In this document: piece by piece, positions 1-9,789 of the stretch
Numbering within the stretch: position 1 is the stretch's first letter
Layout of the letters: each line of letters begins with the position of its first letter
Source of the DNA: Lineus longissimus
Taxonomy: Eukaryota; Nemertea; Pilidiophora; Heteronemertea; Lineidae
Reading direction: 5' to 3'
DNA length: 60,000 nt
NCBI RefSeq assembly: GCF_910592395.1
Contig: NC_088311.1
Span: 1,120,501-1,180,500, forward strand
Program-made: the position numbers and the translations under genes
Notes under the pieces: generated by a model
Told to the model about the DNA's origin: nothing
Databases searched by the model: none
Seen by the model: only the letters and a program-made list of their open reading frames with translations

Positions 1-171
1 ACATTGTCATTCTATTTTGCATAAACTGTAAAAAGAAAAAGTTGAAGTCTATACAACTTAGCCAAAGCACAAATACAAAAAACCAACAACCCCCCCCCCA
101 CCCCACCCCCACCCCCCTACAAAAATATCCCTTTTCAAAAAAAGTCAGTAGGCCTATGGCAGATTTCGCAT
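1..171. repeat. Long direct repeat, left copy
   Basis: This block reappears at 682-843 with small differences. Both copies run from ACATTGTCATTCTATTTTGC through a C-rich tract to CAGTAGGCCTATGGCAGATT. The C-rich tract (about 88-118 here) differs in length between copies. The left copy touches the window edge, so the true repeat may be longer. The roughly 510 bp between copies has no convincing ORF. It could be a pair of short terminal repeats of a non-autonomous element or a local duplication. Confidence 0.8.
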
Positions 172-1098
172 ATTTTGAGTGCTACGATTGGATCGGTTGT
201 CACAAATGTCACGTGATTCGATATCAGTTGAGTTACTACAAACAATGTTACATCAAACATGTCAAACTTCGACTGTTGTCTTTCCATGAAAATTATTTTT
301 CTTAGTGATACGTATACAATAGTTATCCCCACAAATATTGAATAGAAATGGCATTTTATGATGGCGGCCACCACATTTAAGCATAAACTCCAAATCCAAA
401 AACACTCCTCCTTTAACACAGTCTCCGATCAAAAACAAAGAAAGTCAAAGAATTCGTACACGATTTCGCTCATTCCTAATGACTCCCTAATAGAGAAGTG
501 TCCTGACGACAGAATACAAATTGTATTAAAACAACCAATTTTTCACCTGAACTAGTGTCCTTAATAAAGAGGGTATTCCTAATAGATAAGTGCATAACTT
601 TTTATGTAGATTTGAGCAAAATCGTTTTTTAAGTTCCATTTCCCAACAACTGCAGCAATCACAACATTTAAATTAAACCCAACATTGTCATTCTATTTTG
701 CATAAACTATAAAAAGAAAAGGTTGAAGTCTATACAACTTAGCCAAAGCACAAATACAAAAAAACCCCACCCTCTCCCACCCCCACCCCCCTACAAAAAT
801 ATCCCTTGTCAAAAAAAGTCAGTAGGCCTATGGCAGATTTCGCCTATGGCAGAGTAGGCCTATGGCAGAATGCGTCAGATGCGCTATCTTACTTTAAGGT
901 GGGAATTTGTCTTGTTTCCCCGATTCGATTCTATGCACCACTGTGTTATTTATGTATGTCTTATCATTTGACGCGAATATTATCGAGTACCAGGCGCGAT
1001 ATTTTACTTGCGGAGAAAGGACGGAAACCGCGTGCCGGCCATTTTCGAGGGACTTCTTTGATGCCAGCAACATCGCAAGAAGCACCCAAGCAACTTAC
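172..1098. other. Noncoding, no exon recognised
   Basis: Apart from the right copy of the direct repeat, this stretch contains no ORF with coding character. It lies 3' of the last visible exon of gene A, whose strong splice donor at 1093-1098 (GTAAGT on the minus strand) implies that the gene continues to the left, so this is probably intron. Confidence 0.5.
682..843. repeat. Long direct repeat, right copy
   Basis: Second copy of the block at 1-171, in the same orientation. After position 843 the copies diverge; here a short TAGGCCTATGGCAGA-like motif is repeated again up to about 868. Confidence 0.8.
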
Positions 1099-1231
1099 CT
1101 TGACGCCGAGATAGGCTCCCCTCCACTTGTACAGGTCGTAGAAGTTGTAGACCAGGCATGGAGAGTCCGTCACTGCGTTTATTTGCTTCTGAAGAGCAGT
1201 CATGTCGTAGAAGGGCTGGAGGCTTCCAAGG
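1099..1231 (-). CDS. Gene A exon 10
   Basis: Excellent splice sites: CTTCTGTCTTCTTCAG|C and GTCAAG|GTAAGTTG. 44 codons, including FYDMTALQKQINAV and CLVYNFYDLYKW. It ends in phase 0, so another exon is expected to the left. Confidence 0.7.
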
Positions 1232-4200
1232 CTGAAGAAGACAGAAGAGGTTTGAAGGAGGTTACATATAAAGCGTATGCTCCATCTTGGATATTTCATC
1301 GGTACCTTTCTTATCAATGTTGTGAATGAGATGACGAAATATTTTCCGATGGTCGTCGACAGGACTTTCGCACAGACAGGACGACAAAGACGAACGACAG
1401 AAGGTCTTATCTGCAGCCAACGGCACGATAGCAGGAAAGCGAAGGGCATGTAAAAGAAAGTACATTTTTGGCAACAAATCTCTTTATTAGGTAGGCCTAC
1501 ACGTATTGATCATGTAAGCTTGTGCCATGATTATGATATCTGAAACCGTCGAGAATTCCTCTCGACCTCCTTGCCCACCTTCTCCAAGTCGCAGCGGTCA
1601 TTTCATGCCATTCCTTCGAGAGCATTTCGGCCAGATATACCGCGCACGGAGACCCGGCGGGAATGAAGGCAGGTTGTCTGTTGATGTCCTCGCAGGGAGG
1701 GGTCGGCTGGAGCCACGGTATATCATCGAAATCAAACTTGGCCACGTTTCTTGGGTCACTGATTAGCTCCTGACAAAATAACATAACATTTATAATAGGT
1801 TACCATCTGTAAAAAATCATCATTAGGCTAAATTTGACTCCTTTCCAATGCATTTGAACAACTCTATCAAACCAAAAAAAGCAACTCATGCATTGCTTTT
1901 TCCCAGATATAGTGTAAAATCTCATGGTCATTTGGCTAGAAATAGGCATAGGTCTACTGAGAGCAACGAACCAAAAACGATAGAAATGAATGTAGGGTGA
2001 TGTAGGGTGATGTAGGCCCATTACTACTTTGTGCATTGCTTGACGTTAGACACCATAGGAGATGCTGATTTGGTTTATGCCTGTTTCGCCTATTCCTGTT
2101 TCGCCTATTCCTGTTTCGCCTACTTTCCAGTACCCCTACAATAAATCGACTCTCCCACGGGGAACCTTAGGGATGCATGTCCATTTTATGGGGGAAATGT
2201 GAGGGGACAATTGGATGATGTTAACGATGTGATGACAATTTGACTAATCAAATGCCATCAACTTTGTTATGCCATGACCGTTTTGAAAGAGTCACCTTGA
2301 AAGCGGGGACAGTCCGGGACTTATTTGACCATAGGACCATAGGACCATACTGACACACAGTAAAAACTAATCGATTAAGTAGAGTACAGCAGTCGTTTAT
2401 TTTATGAAAACTGAATTCATGAGTTTTTGATAAAAATACATAATATTGTACATTCTCATAATTATTTGATCGAAATCAGCTGTAAAACCCATGTCATAAT
2501 ATACATGTAGGTACAGCACATATAAAGTCAAACAAGGTGGAAAATACATATCATGATATTATGTCAGACAAGGTAACTGATGGCATCAACGTAACTCATT
2601 ATGTCCCTCTCTCCATTGACGTATTGTTTCAATGCGTACATATGTGGCTCTCCTCGGGTTTGGTCGGTCAGTAAGGGACGGTTCATATTCCTACGTCTGT
2701 GGGGAGGTTAGCAATACATTTGAATAGGCGAAACAGGAATAGGCGAAACAGGAATAGGCGAAACAGGAATAGGCGGAACAGGAATAGGCGAAACAGGAAT
2801 ACACCGCTGATTTAGCAATACTAATACATGTATTTGTAAATGCATACACATAATACAGACACTAGTAGGCCTATTATTTCATTCATGAAAGGGTAGGCCT
2901 AGAAGCTTTGAACCACTCACCACGAGTCTGACATTGGTGAATATTGCTTTGCACTCCTTCATCTCACAATAGGGCAGAAGGTGTTTGGTTGTTGCTATCA
3001 CTTGATGTAACGTGTCCTGCCTCAAGAGCTCCTCTGCTTTACTGCACAGGGCAGTCAGGCCTCGGAGATTCTTGAACTCGCACTTTGCGGCAGCTAGGGC
3101 TTGTACACTAGAAACAACAAAAAAATGCTCTATCCTCCCCTCCTTTTCTCTCAAGATCCATTTGGTAGTTTATGAATAATGAATATGTTTCAAAAGTACA
3201 ATTTCGCGCAAACCTTTATATTTTGATTTCTTATTTCAGATAAGTAAAATATGAAATTAAAGAGCTCACATAAATATCAAGCTTCTAATACGATGTCGTT
3301 TGCATTTGGTAAGTTGGTAACTATGATTTTGAATCTATTCAGTGTTAATTTCATCAACATTCCAAATTGACTGCTTAATTGCTTACAGTTCCACCACCCA
3401 ATTGTTAGTCAGCCATTACTTGTCCGCAATGGTCTTCACATCATGACCCTCCACTCATAAAACTAAGCTGATACTCACATATTTATAAATGTGGCTACGT
3501 TGATATTGCGGTCTGTTATGGCGCCACCTAACCAGTGACAACCGAGGCTGTCAATCCCGTGGATCTCCCTTCCAACAATAGTTCCTCCAAATGACCTACC
3601 AAGAACCTCTTTCATAAAGTCTGGTAATTTCTGTAGGAAATATCATGATTCAGTTTTACTATTAGTAGTTGCAAGTCCAAGTCGTCTGCGAAACTGTCGC
3701 TATCATTTGCGGTAAACCTGGTTTGCGCCATCGCGAATATCAAATAGATGTGTTACGTGAAATAATTCTGCTGTTCGTCGATCAGTCCCGAAAATTCGGT
3801 AACCAAATGCCGATAGTATCCCGTTTTGTTGTGATTTGAATACAATCAGACTTCGCCGTGATTTGGTTCATTCAAGCTAAACCGTAATTGTATTATTAAT
3901 CCTGCTTTTATGTGATTCGGCAATCACGTTTTTGTGTGAATTTACACAATCATGTTTTTATGTGATATAATAAGCTATAAGGATTAAGCGTGACAAAGGA
4001 ACAATCACGTTTTTTTCGTGTTGGCCCCGACTGTAGTTTAAGGGACGCGGGGAAAACATTCAAAATTATCGACTTACATTTTCGTTGAGTAATGAACTGA
4101 AAAGCTGAACCTTCAATCTGTCATCTAGAAATTCCATGGTATGCCATACAATGTCCACGTGCTCCTTCAGGATGAGAGCTTCGGCTTGTTCAAATGTGAT

Positions 4201-6638
4201 CCCTGTTAGCTAAAAATGAAACACTATACTGATAGTGATGTCCTTCTTCGTCTAAGCTCCTCACACCTGTTCGACAATTGTCATTCTTACTCAGAAGGAC
4301 ACTTTCAAAAGAAATATGCATATCAAGTACCGGTATCACTGAATGCTACGTACATGTAAATGCTGAACTGCAAAGTATCCAAATCTAAGTACGGCAGTCG
4401 TCTTGGTTTAAATCAATGGGATCTTCAATGTATTATCGATGACCATTATTCCTTACCTTGTGTTGAAGAACGCACTCGGTCGGTAGCTTGGCAAAAGACG
4501 TGATATCAGTGATTGAAGTGATGTTGTTATTCATCAGAGCCGTGGAGACTGTCGCGTTCTCATCTGGTGTCAGTTTCCTCCACTCGCCCAAAATCCTAAG
4601 AACAAAAGAATCAAATGCACACTCATGTGATACGAAGCATTGCCTCGTTAGCCCTTGTGCTCCGGGGAGGGCCATGAAATGTACTGTGGGTTTGGCGAAC
4701 CCCTGACAAACAGACAACAGGTTCAGGCAAATTACATTAGAGATGTCTTTGCGACCTTCAGTTTTCCGAGTGGGATACTGAATTAGACATTTTACCTTTC
4801 ATAAAATGTATTTTCTTGTTTCCCATTGATTGGTGAAGAGCTCTTTCCTTTACCATTACTCTTGCTGAAGATAAGATGAAGGGCATTGGCATATATTTAC
4901 GGTGGCTGGGAAAGGACATCACGTGGGCCACTTATTTTCGTTTTTTTCTTCAGCGTTCGCTCTACACTTGGGTGTTACTGTCCAGAGGGTACTCTGCCTC
5001 CACGGAGGGATAAGACCACAAGGTAGGACCAAAAGGTAAGGCATATTGAACGAGTAGGTTATATGGGCACATGAGATATGGACAATATGTCGTCTCTAAA
5101 ACATGCGTCAACCACCCACAAACATTTACCTAAGAGTCACGGAGAGTGATAAAGGAACACCATCGAAGAGATATTGAGGATAGTAGGTACTGGCCAACCA
5201 TCTTACCTGATTTCTTCTAACTTGAAAAAATTACAAAATACTGAAACAAAAAGTGTTAAAGGTGGTGATAGATGAAAGGCCTGGACAGGTATTGAAAGCC
5301 GGTGTTGAAATTAAAAATCAGCTTTGCTGATGTACCAACTTGAAATGGCTGTTTTTGATGTACAAACTTTGTTGCATACCTGAAATGCCCTTGGCCTCAG
5401 TCGCCTCCACTGGGTTGGTTCTGTATTGATCAGGCACCTTGTGCACACCTGCTGCACCTGTTTTGGATGTATTGCCAAATTTCCGAACTGAAATGATGTT
5501 TTCAATGATGGTTATCGCGTTCAGTGTCCGGAAGACCACTATTATGAATAGACTGGAGTCGTTGCATTTGTTTACAATGTATTTAAACCCACAGGGAAGA
5601 CCACTATTAGACAATTAGTGTAGATATCCGATATTGAAATACATGTACATGTAGTGTCGTAGACATTTCTCTAATATCTAAGGAACTATTCCTTGCATTT
5701 TGAATACATCGTCGGAATAATCTTGCATTTCAAATAGTTGTAGTACTAGTATTAGTTGAGCCTTACGAAGTATCATGATCTATTACTAATAGTAACCATG
5801 TTGTTCGGTTGGACCATTCACTTAATTGTCTGTGACACAATGAGACGCAATTTCTCAACACAGCCCCTTCGCCTTCATCAACAAACTTACCTGCTTCCGA
5901 TTGCCCTGTATCAGTGACTGCAGCTACAGTTGTGACGGACGTCGGTGGTGGAGAGCTGGTGGTATTTTGGGTCGTCCTTGTTGCTTCACCGTTCTTTTTG
6001 AACTGCACATCCGCCGAACTAGCTGTAACCGATGTTTTAATCACTTTGATTTTTTTCAGGGAATTGATACCGAACTGCTGGTGTTTGTTGTCTCACCAAA
6101 CATCACGAGGGTTGACCTCAATAATATTTGTCAAAAAGAAGGCGGAGCAAGCAGCGCTTGTTGAGGTCACCAATATACCGACAGGGAGATATCAATTTCT
6201 ATTCTACTCAAACTTGATAAAGGTTGCCCGATGTGGCAGAGGCATTGTAAAACACAGGTTTGGTCAGAACAAGGCGTTGCAGATTCTGCTTTAATCACTG
6301 AACAAAAGCATGAAGGCCAATAACTAGGCATTCTTCCTCAGCTCAGCTCGAAAGAAGTTGCAGAACGGAATGCTAATTAGCCACATTAGGTTTATCTGTA
6401 GTTGAAGCAGATTAGTGACTTAGATTTTGCAAATGTTACTCAAATTAGAATAAAATAAACTGTTAATTGAAAGCAATTTACAAAATCAAATGATGACGAG
6501 AAGTTAGAAAGATTTTGATTTACATATTATTATCTTGCAGATGAAAAACACATTTAGGGAGCCATCATGCAACGTGAGTATACTGTTTGTTCACTTACCT
6601 AATACGAAAAATGAAATGAGGATTTTAAAACAGTTCAT
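1099..6638 (-). CDS. Gene A: secreted Thr-rich/helical protein, unrecognised, 3' end open
   Basis: Ten coding exons join in consistent phase on the minus strand: 6599-6638, 5891-6022, 5380-5487, 5207-5240, 4457-4595, 4078-4209, 3479-3630, 2921-3107, 1579-1769 and 1099-1231. They total 1248 nt, or 416 codons. The product begins with a hydrophobic signal peptide (MNCFKILISFFVLASSA) with likely cleavage near residue 17. A Thr/Ser/Pro-rich linker follows to about residue 93, then Leu-rich, probably helical segments with scattered Cys and N-glycosylation sequons (for example NAT and NIT). I do not recognise the family. The helical repeats with Leu/Pro/Cys spacing faintly recall the mesothelin/stereocilin superfamily, but this is a weak impression. 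All introns are GT-AG. The last exon ends in a good donor, so the 3' end lies further left or outside the window. An alternative early stop exists at 1497-1499. Confidence 0.7.
1483..1488 (-). terminator. AATAAA poly(A) signal for the alternative gene A end
   Basis: A perfect AATAAA on the minus strand directly behind the TAG at 1497-1499. The 3' UTR would be unusually short. Confidence 0.35.
1497..1578 (-). CDS. Gene A alternative 3' extension of exon 9
   Basis: If the weak donor at exon 9 is not used, the frame runs 26 further codons (Arg-rich at first, then ending TSLHDQYV) to TAG. AATAAA follows nine bases later. That would give a shorter, 398-residue isoform. Whether it is used cannot be told from the sequence. 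Confidence 0.3.
1579..1769 (-). CDS. Gene A exon 9 (spliced form)
   Basis: Acceptor ATTTTGTCAG|GAG. 63 codons plus two bases to a weaker donor, AGAAG|GTGGGC. Contains PTPPCEDINRQPAFIPAG and SPCAVYLAEML with two Cys. Phase 0 on entry matches exon 8, and the two leftover bases match the single base opening exon 10. Reading through the donor stays open to a TAG at 1497-1499. Confidence 0.65.
2080..2120 (+). repeat. 15-bp tandem array, left terminus of the transposon
   Basis: About 2.7 copies of CCTGTTTCGCCTATT, inverted relative to the array at 2722-2800. Together they extend the terminal inverted repeat in the manner of foldback elements. Confidence 0.85.
2722..2800 (-). repeat. 15-bp tandem array, right terminus of the transposon
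   Basis: Five copies of GAATAGGCGAAACAG, the reverse complement of the left unit. The fourth copy carries an A-to-G change (AGGCGGAACAG). Confidence 0.85.
2921..3107 (-). CDS. Gene A exon 8
   Basis: Acceptor TTGTTTCTAG and donor CTCGTG|GTGAGT; 62 full codons. Four cysteines (AKCEF, TALCSK, PYCEMKEC) within Leu/Ala-rich helical sequence suggest disulfides in an extracellular protein. Confidence 0.75.
3479..3630 (-). CDS. Gene A exon 7
   Basis: Acceptor TTTCCTACAG and donor AATAT|GTGAGT; 50 codons plus two bases. Contains LGRSFGGTIVGREIHGIDSL followed by GCHWLGGAITD, a Gly-rich segment with a single Cys. Confidence 0.75.
4078..4209 (-). CDS. Gene A exon 6
   Basis: A phase 0-0 exon of 44 codons between TTTTTAG and GTAAGTCG. 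The sequence (LTGITFEQAEALILKEHVDI and onward) is amphipathic and Leu-rich, consistent with paired helices. Confidence 0.75.
4457..4595 (-). CDS. Gene A exon 5
   Basis: Strong acceptor (TTTGTTCTTAG) and donor (CACAAG|GTAAGG). Encodes 46 codons beginning ILGEWRKLTPDENATVS, with sequons NAT and NIT, then FAKLPTECVLQHK. The Trp/Leu/Pro/Cys pattern suggests the start of a helical repeat domain. Confidence 0.75.
4946..5014 (+). repeat. Fragment of an interspersed repeat (SINE-like), copy 1
   Basis: TTCTTC...AGCGTTCGCTCT(A/G)CACTTGG and the following 40 bases align, with gaps, to the reverse complement of 9243-9314. Lies in the gene A intron between exons 4 and 5. Confidence 0.45.
5207..5240 (-). 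CDS. Gene A exon 4 (34 nt)
   Basis: A micro-exon between TTTGTTTCAG and GTAAGATGG encoding FCNFFKLEEI, with two bases left at each end. Only this frame is open, and it fits both neighbours. Confidence 0.55.
5380..5487 (-). CDS. Gene A exon 3
   Basis: Acceptor CATTTCAG|TT and donor TTTCAG|GTATGC. The frame set by exons 2 and 4 reads RKFGNTSKTGAAGVHKV and onward, still linker-like. A second frame is also open across the exon but breaks phase on both sides. Confidence 0.6.
5891..6022 (-). CDS. Gene A exon 2: Thr/Ser/Pro-rich linker
   Basis: The acceptor GGTTACAG|CT has a weak pyrimidine tract; the donor AGCAG|GTAAGT is strong. The exon encodes 43 full codons rich in Thr, Ser and Pro (TTQNTTSSPPPTSVTTV), a likely O-glycosylated linker. 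The frame continues upstream into the intron, so the acceptor was chosen on phase and on the signal peptide it completes. Confidence 0.6.
6599..6638 (-). CDS. Gene A exon 1: start codon and signal peptide
   Basis: The ATG at 6636-6638 has A at -3. It is followed by 12 codons giving a hydrophobic run (CFKILISFFVL), then a strong donor, TTAG|GTAAGTG, with one base left over. That base joins the CT opening exon 2 to make Ala, completing a textbook signal peptide ending LASSA. The 5' UTR and any upstream exon are not resolved. Confidence 0.6.
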
Positions 6639-7143
6639 CTTTGAACCAGATAGTAGTAAAATATCCGATACTTTAGATAATGGGTATATCCTTTGCGTCA
6701 GCTAAATCACAGTTCTGTTATTTCATGACTCCTCGTGGTCCCAATAGAACAAGTTGGAGTCAGGCGGTGATTATTGATCTGCGGTCCCTACTTCAACATT
6801 CCTAAAACCTAATATTCATTTTCAATTGCCATTCTTGGAATAATTGGCTATTGATTAATCTAATGGTTGATTTTTGCCTCAACAAACCACCGATGTTTGA
6901 TATCGAGTCAACTGTAACTTTATCTCTGTAGTATTAACTTTACTTCAATCCTTGGCCATGTTGGTATTCGGTAACGGTCACAATCATTTTCATGCTTCCA
7001 TTCTCGAGTTCCCAGAGTTAAATTTAGATCTTTGTAACATTTTCAAGATGAATTTGCGGTGAATTTCTCTGTGACAGAGAATTATATTGATCATCATCGA
7101 CACCTATGAATTACTTTGCACTAAAAGTAGGCGTGTGTAGCCT

Positions 7144-7488
7144 TTATTGGTGGCCCTGACAACCGACAAGCACATTCAGCAGAAGCCACCGGCATCGATC
7201 AAAATGAACTTTTAAGCAACGCATCATATGGCCCCAAGGCCTCAATGAGCATGGCAGATTACCACGCGATAGCTCGGAGTTCTTTAGCTTGATTCTGATA
7301 CTTTCTCCTAGGTGGCTATCCATTCCCTTGCATGCTTTGCTTCGGTGAGAACTGAATGACCACTTTTGATCATCGTTGGAGACAAGTGTTACATTGGCAG
7401 TGGACTTGGCTAATGCGATTGATTTTGGGCTTGGACTTTTCCGTTGATTTAAAGTTTCATTCTTGTACGGAATATCACTCAAAAACAT
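7144..7488 (-). CDS. Hypothetical 114-codon ORF or terminal exon
   Basis: An ATG-initiated minus-strand ORF whose stop overlaps an AATAAA (CAATAAA, signal at 7143-7148). A possible acceptor, AACTCTCCAG, sits just before the ATG. The product is basic, with sequons and four Cys, and resembles nothing I know. It lies upstream of gene A on the same strand and could be a separate small gene's last exon or a chance ORF. Confidence 0.2.
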   Translation of the reverse strand: MFLSDIPYKNETLNQRKSPSPKSIALAKSTANVTLVSNDDQKWSFSSHRSKACKGMDSHLGESIRIKLKNSELSRGNLPCSLRPWGHMMRCLKVHFDRCRWLLLNVLVGCQGHQ

Positions 7489-7888
7489 ATTCTGGAGAGT
7501 TTATATTAAGGTAAGGCATTGACAATGCATAGTTAACATCTTGGTTTGTTGAACTTAGTTTATGAAATTATGAAACTGTCGGTCGCGCTGTCGTAGGATG
7601 GGTGATGCGAGTGGCTAATGTTCTGTTGGGCGCTCAATAAGCTGTTGATCAAAATGAAGGTCGCTTGATCATCTGAAAACACTACGGGCAACTCTGACAA
7701 TTTGTGAAAATTTTAAAAGAAAATATTTTTTATGCAAGTATTACTCCCGAAGGGACGCTTGGTCACTCCATTGCAGGGCATCTTCGGGGCATATTGCTAT
7801 TATTGCAATTACGATCCTACAGTTTGCAGTGCTGCAGTTGAAAGTAATGCATTGGTTGGAGTTTCACCGCCAGCCCCGCTATATCTTC

Positions 7889-7903
7889 GGGGGGGGGGGG
7901 GGG
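7889..7903 (+). repeat. Poly-G tract
   Basis: An uninterrupted run of about 15 G. Length is prone to sequencing error and natural slippage. Confidence 0.9.
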
Positions 7904-9060
7904 CGTTTGGAAGTGAGGGATCTGCTTGCTCAACCAAATTAACTAGAAAATGGTAATCATATAGATAGCGTACCGAAGCGTTTTATATCAACTATAAAGA
8001 TGGAAAGCATCTTGAAATGTTCGGCCTAATACTACATATGATCAAGATTGCCCAGCTGTATATATACTTTGATATGAAGGTTGCTAGTGTACTGTAGTGC
8101 CATACTTGCATCAAATATTGTCACGGGCTGTTTTATCAGGATAGTTTCTAAAGAATCCCCAACACCATGGCCAAATAACAAGAAGATCAAAACCTAATTG
8201 AACAATGCACCTGCAACGGACTTTAGAATGAGCATCATAAAAAAATATAGTGCTTTTGATTGGTCACAGGAAAGACTCTTTGAAGTCTGAAGGAATAATT
8301 CCTACCTTTCAACTTATTATGGGGGCTGGTGCAGCAGTGGTAATGGGTAAACCTCGGTTGATGTGATTACACAATCTACCATTTACCAATATTTTATTGC
8401 GTTTTCTGATAGAGCTTTTTAGTTGCACACACCATGAATAGTGCGTCAATGACATAAGTGCTAAATTGCAGTAGAATCTGTTGCGTCTGAACCTGTACAA
8501 AGTCCAGCAAAGCGTTTGTGTCACACAGTAGCATGATTAAAGTGGAGCCCCGATGATATCATAAACTGTAACTTATCCTTTCACCATTTTTTTCCCGTTA
8601 ATCACCCGTGTCTGTCAGTCAGTCGGGCCACACGGCATCAAGCTGTGATAGTACTCCGCATACAAACTCAATATTGACAATTCAAAGGCACGATCCATAT
8701 TGGAGATTCTGTCCTTGCTGAAGCCTGTCCGCACGGACGCGGCCAGATGGCTTTTATGGATGAAAGAAACCAAACTGATGATCCTCCTGCAATAACTCAG
8801 TGAACCATTCATAGTAAGTCCTTTTTTTCTGGAATCGTAATTGTTGGGACCAGACAAGCAAGAAATCAATGAAAATTGCCGGACTCGTGTAGCAGAAAAG
8901 GGCGTTCATTGCTCACAGTCTCCAATTAGCTTGCCATTTCGATAAACTATAGCGTTAGAAGAAAAACGAGCATGGGCTATATTAACGCGCTAACGAGATA
9001 GGCTAAGGGTGAGTCTTGAACATTATTACTTCGTTCTCCTATACATGAAGCTATTACGTA

Positions 9061-9314
9061 CCTCGAAAAACTGAACGCCGAGGTTCCTTGTATCTGATGC
9101 CTATGCCAGGGACTAAAAAAGACCCCACCAAGCGAGAAACATGAGTAGCTTGCGATGGTCTCTACCCGCTCTAGCCAAAGACTGAGTCACTAGGCCATTA
9201 TAAACCCAAATGGTTCCTAATCGTAGTGGCACGTAGAAAACGCTCATCCCGCCTTGGAGGGTATACTCGGTTGAGAATGACACCTCCAAGTGCAGAGCGA
9301 ACGCTGCAGAAGAA
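9061..9314 (-). repeat. Candidate SINE-like repeat, copy 2
   Basis: The 9243-9314 part is inverted relative to 4946-5014 and shares the AGCGTTCGCTCTGCACTTGG core. Adjacent sequence back to about 9061 has a higher GC content than its surroundings and may belong to the same element. I could not identify clear Pol III A and B boxes. Confidence 0.35.
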
Positions 9315-9770
9315 GAAATAGTAATGCTGAGTTCAGAACTTTGGTCTTCAAGTTCGCCACGAGTTTAACCTTTCTGATCGGATTTATACCTGTCTGATCG
9401 GATAAATATCATCTAATATGAGTTTCTGTAGTTTTATATTTTTTCAATAGTGCAAATAAAACACGACAACCTTGTCGGTAAACAAACAACTTCGTAAACT
9501 TTTATAAAGGTTCAGGCTGAGAAAACCTTAACACGGATAAAAAATGCTCGTTAAGGTATGAGCAGAAATATTAGTGTATCAGGCTTCCTGTCATGTTTAT
9601 CGATAAGCTGATAAGTATATCGTCTAGGGCGTGTAGTTTGTGCGGGACGCCATTATCAGTCATGACAGTTCAATATGGCCGTCATTACACATGGGTAATT
9701 ACCAGACAGGATGAAACGAGGGGGACAGGGTAGAGTAGGCATCAGGTAGGGGCGTAGGCTAGCTAGTTCG

Positions 9771-9789
9771 AGGGGTGGGGGCGGGGGCG
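9771..9789 (+). promoter_or_regulatory. G-rich GC-box / possible G-quadruplex
   Basis: AGGGGTGGGGGCGGGGGCG gives three adjacent G runs of 4-5 and a GGGGGCGGGG-type Sp1/KLF site, in the gap between two divergent genes. A fourth G run occurs nearby at about 9758-9762. Confidence 0.3.

Larger units (their letters stand above)
2072..2805. mobile_element. Non-autonomous DNA transposon with tandem-array inverted termini
   Basis: The 734-bp element lies in the intron between gene A exons 8 and 9. It is bounded by an 8-bp direct repeat, GCTGATTT, at 2064-2071 and 2806-2813. Its first and last 27 bp match as inverted repeats at 25 of 27 positions (GGTTTATGCCTG... against GGTGTATTCCTG...). The termini are made of a 15-bp unit, CCTGTTTCGCCTATT, about 2.7 copies on the left and five inverted copies on the right. 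The interior has no useful ORF, so it would need a transposase supplied in trans. An 8-bp target duplication fits hAT-, Merlin- or P-like superfamilies; the GG terminus leans to Merlin-like, without proof. Confidence 0.8.

Noticed and set aside
5380-5487. Alternative frame of gene A exon 3 (FGNLAIHPKQ...)
   Set aside because: Open and attractive, but the exons before and after require the other frame.
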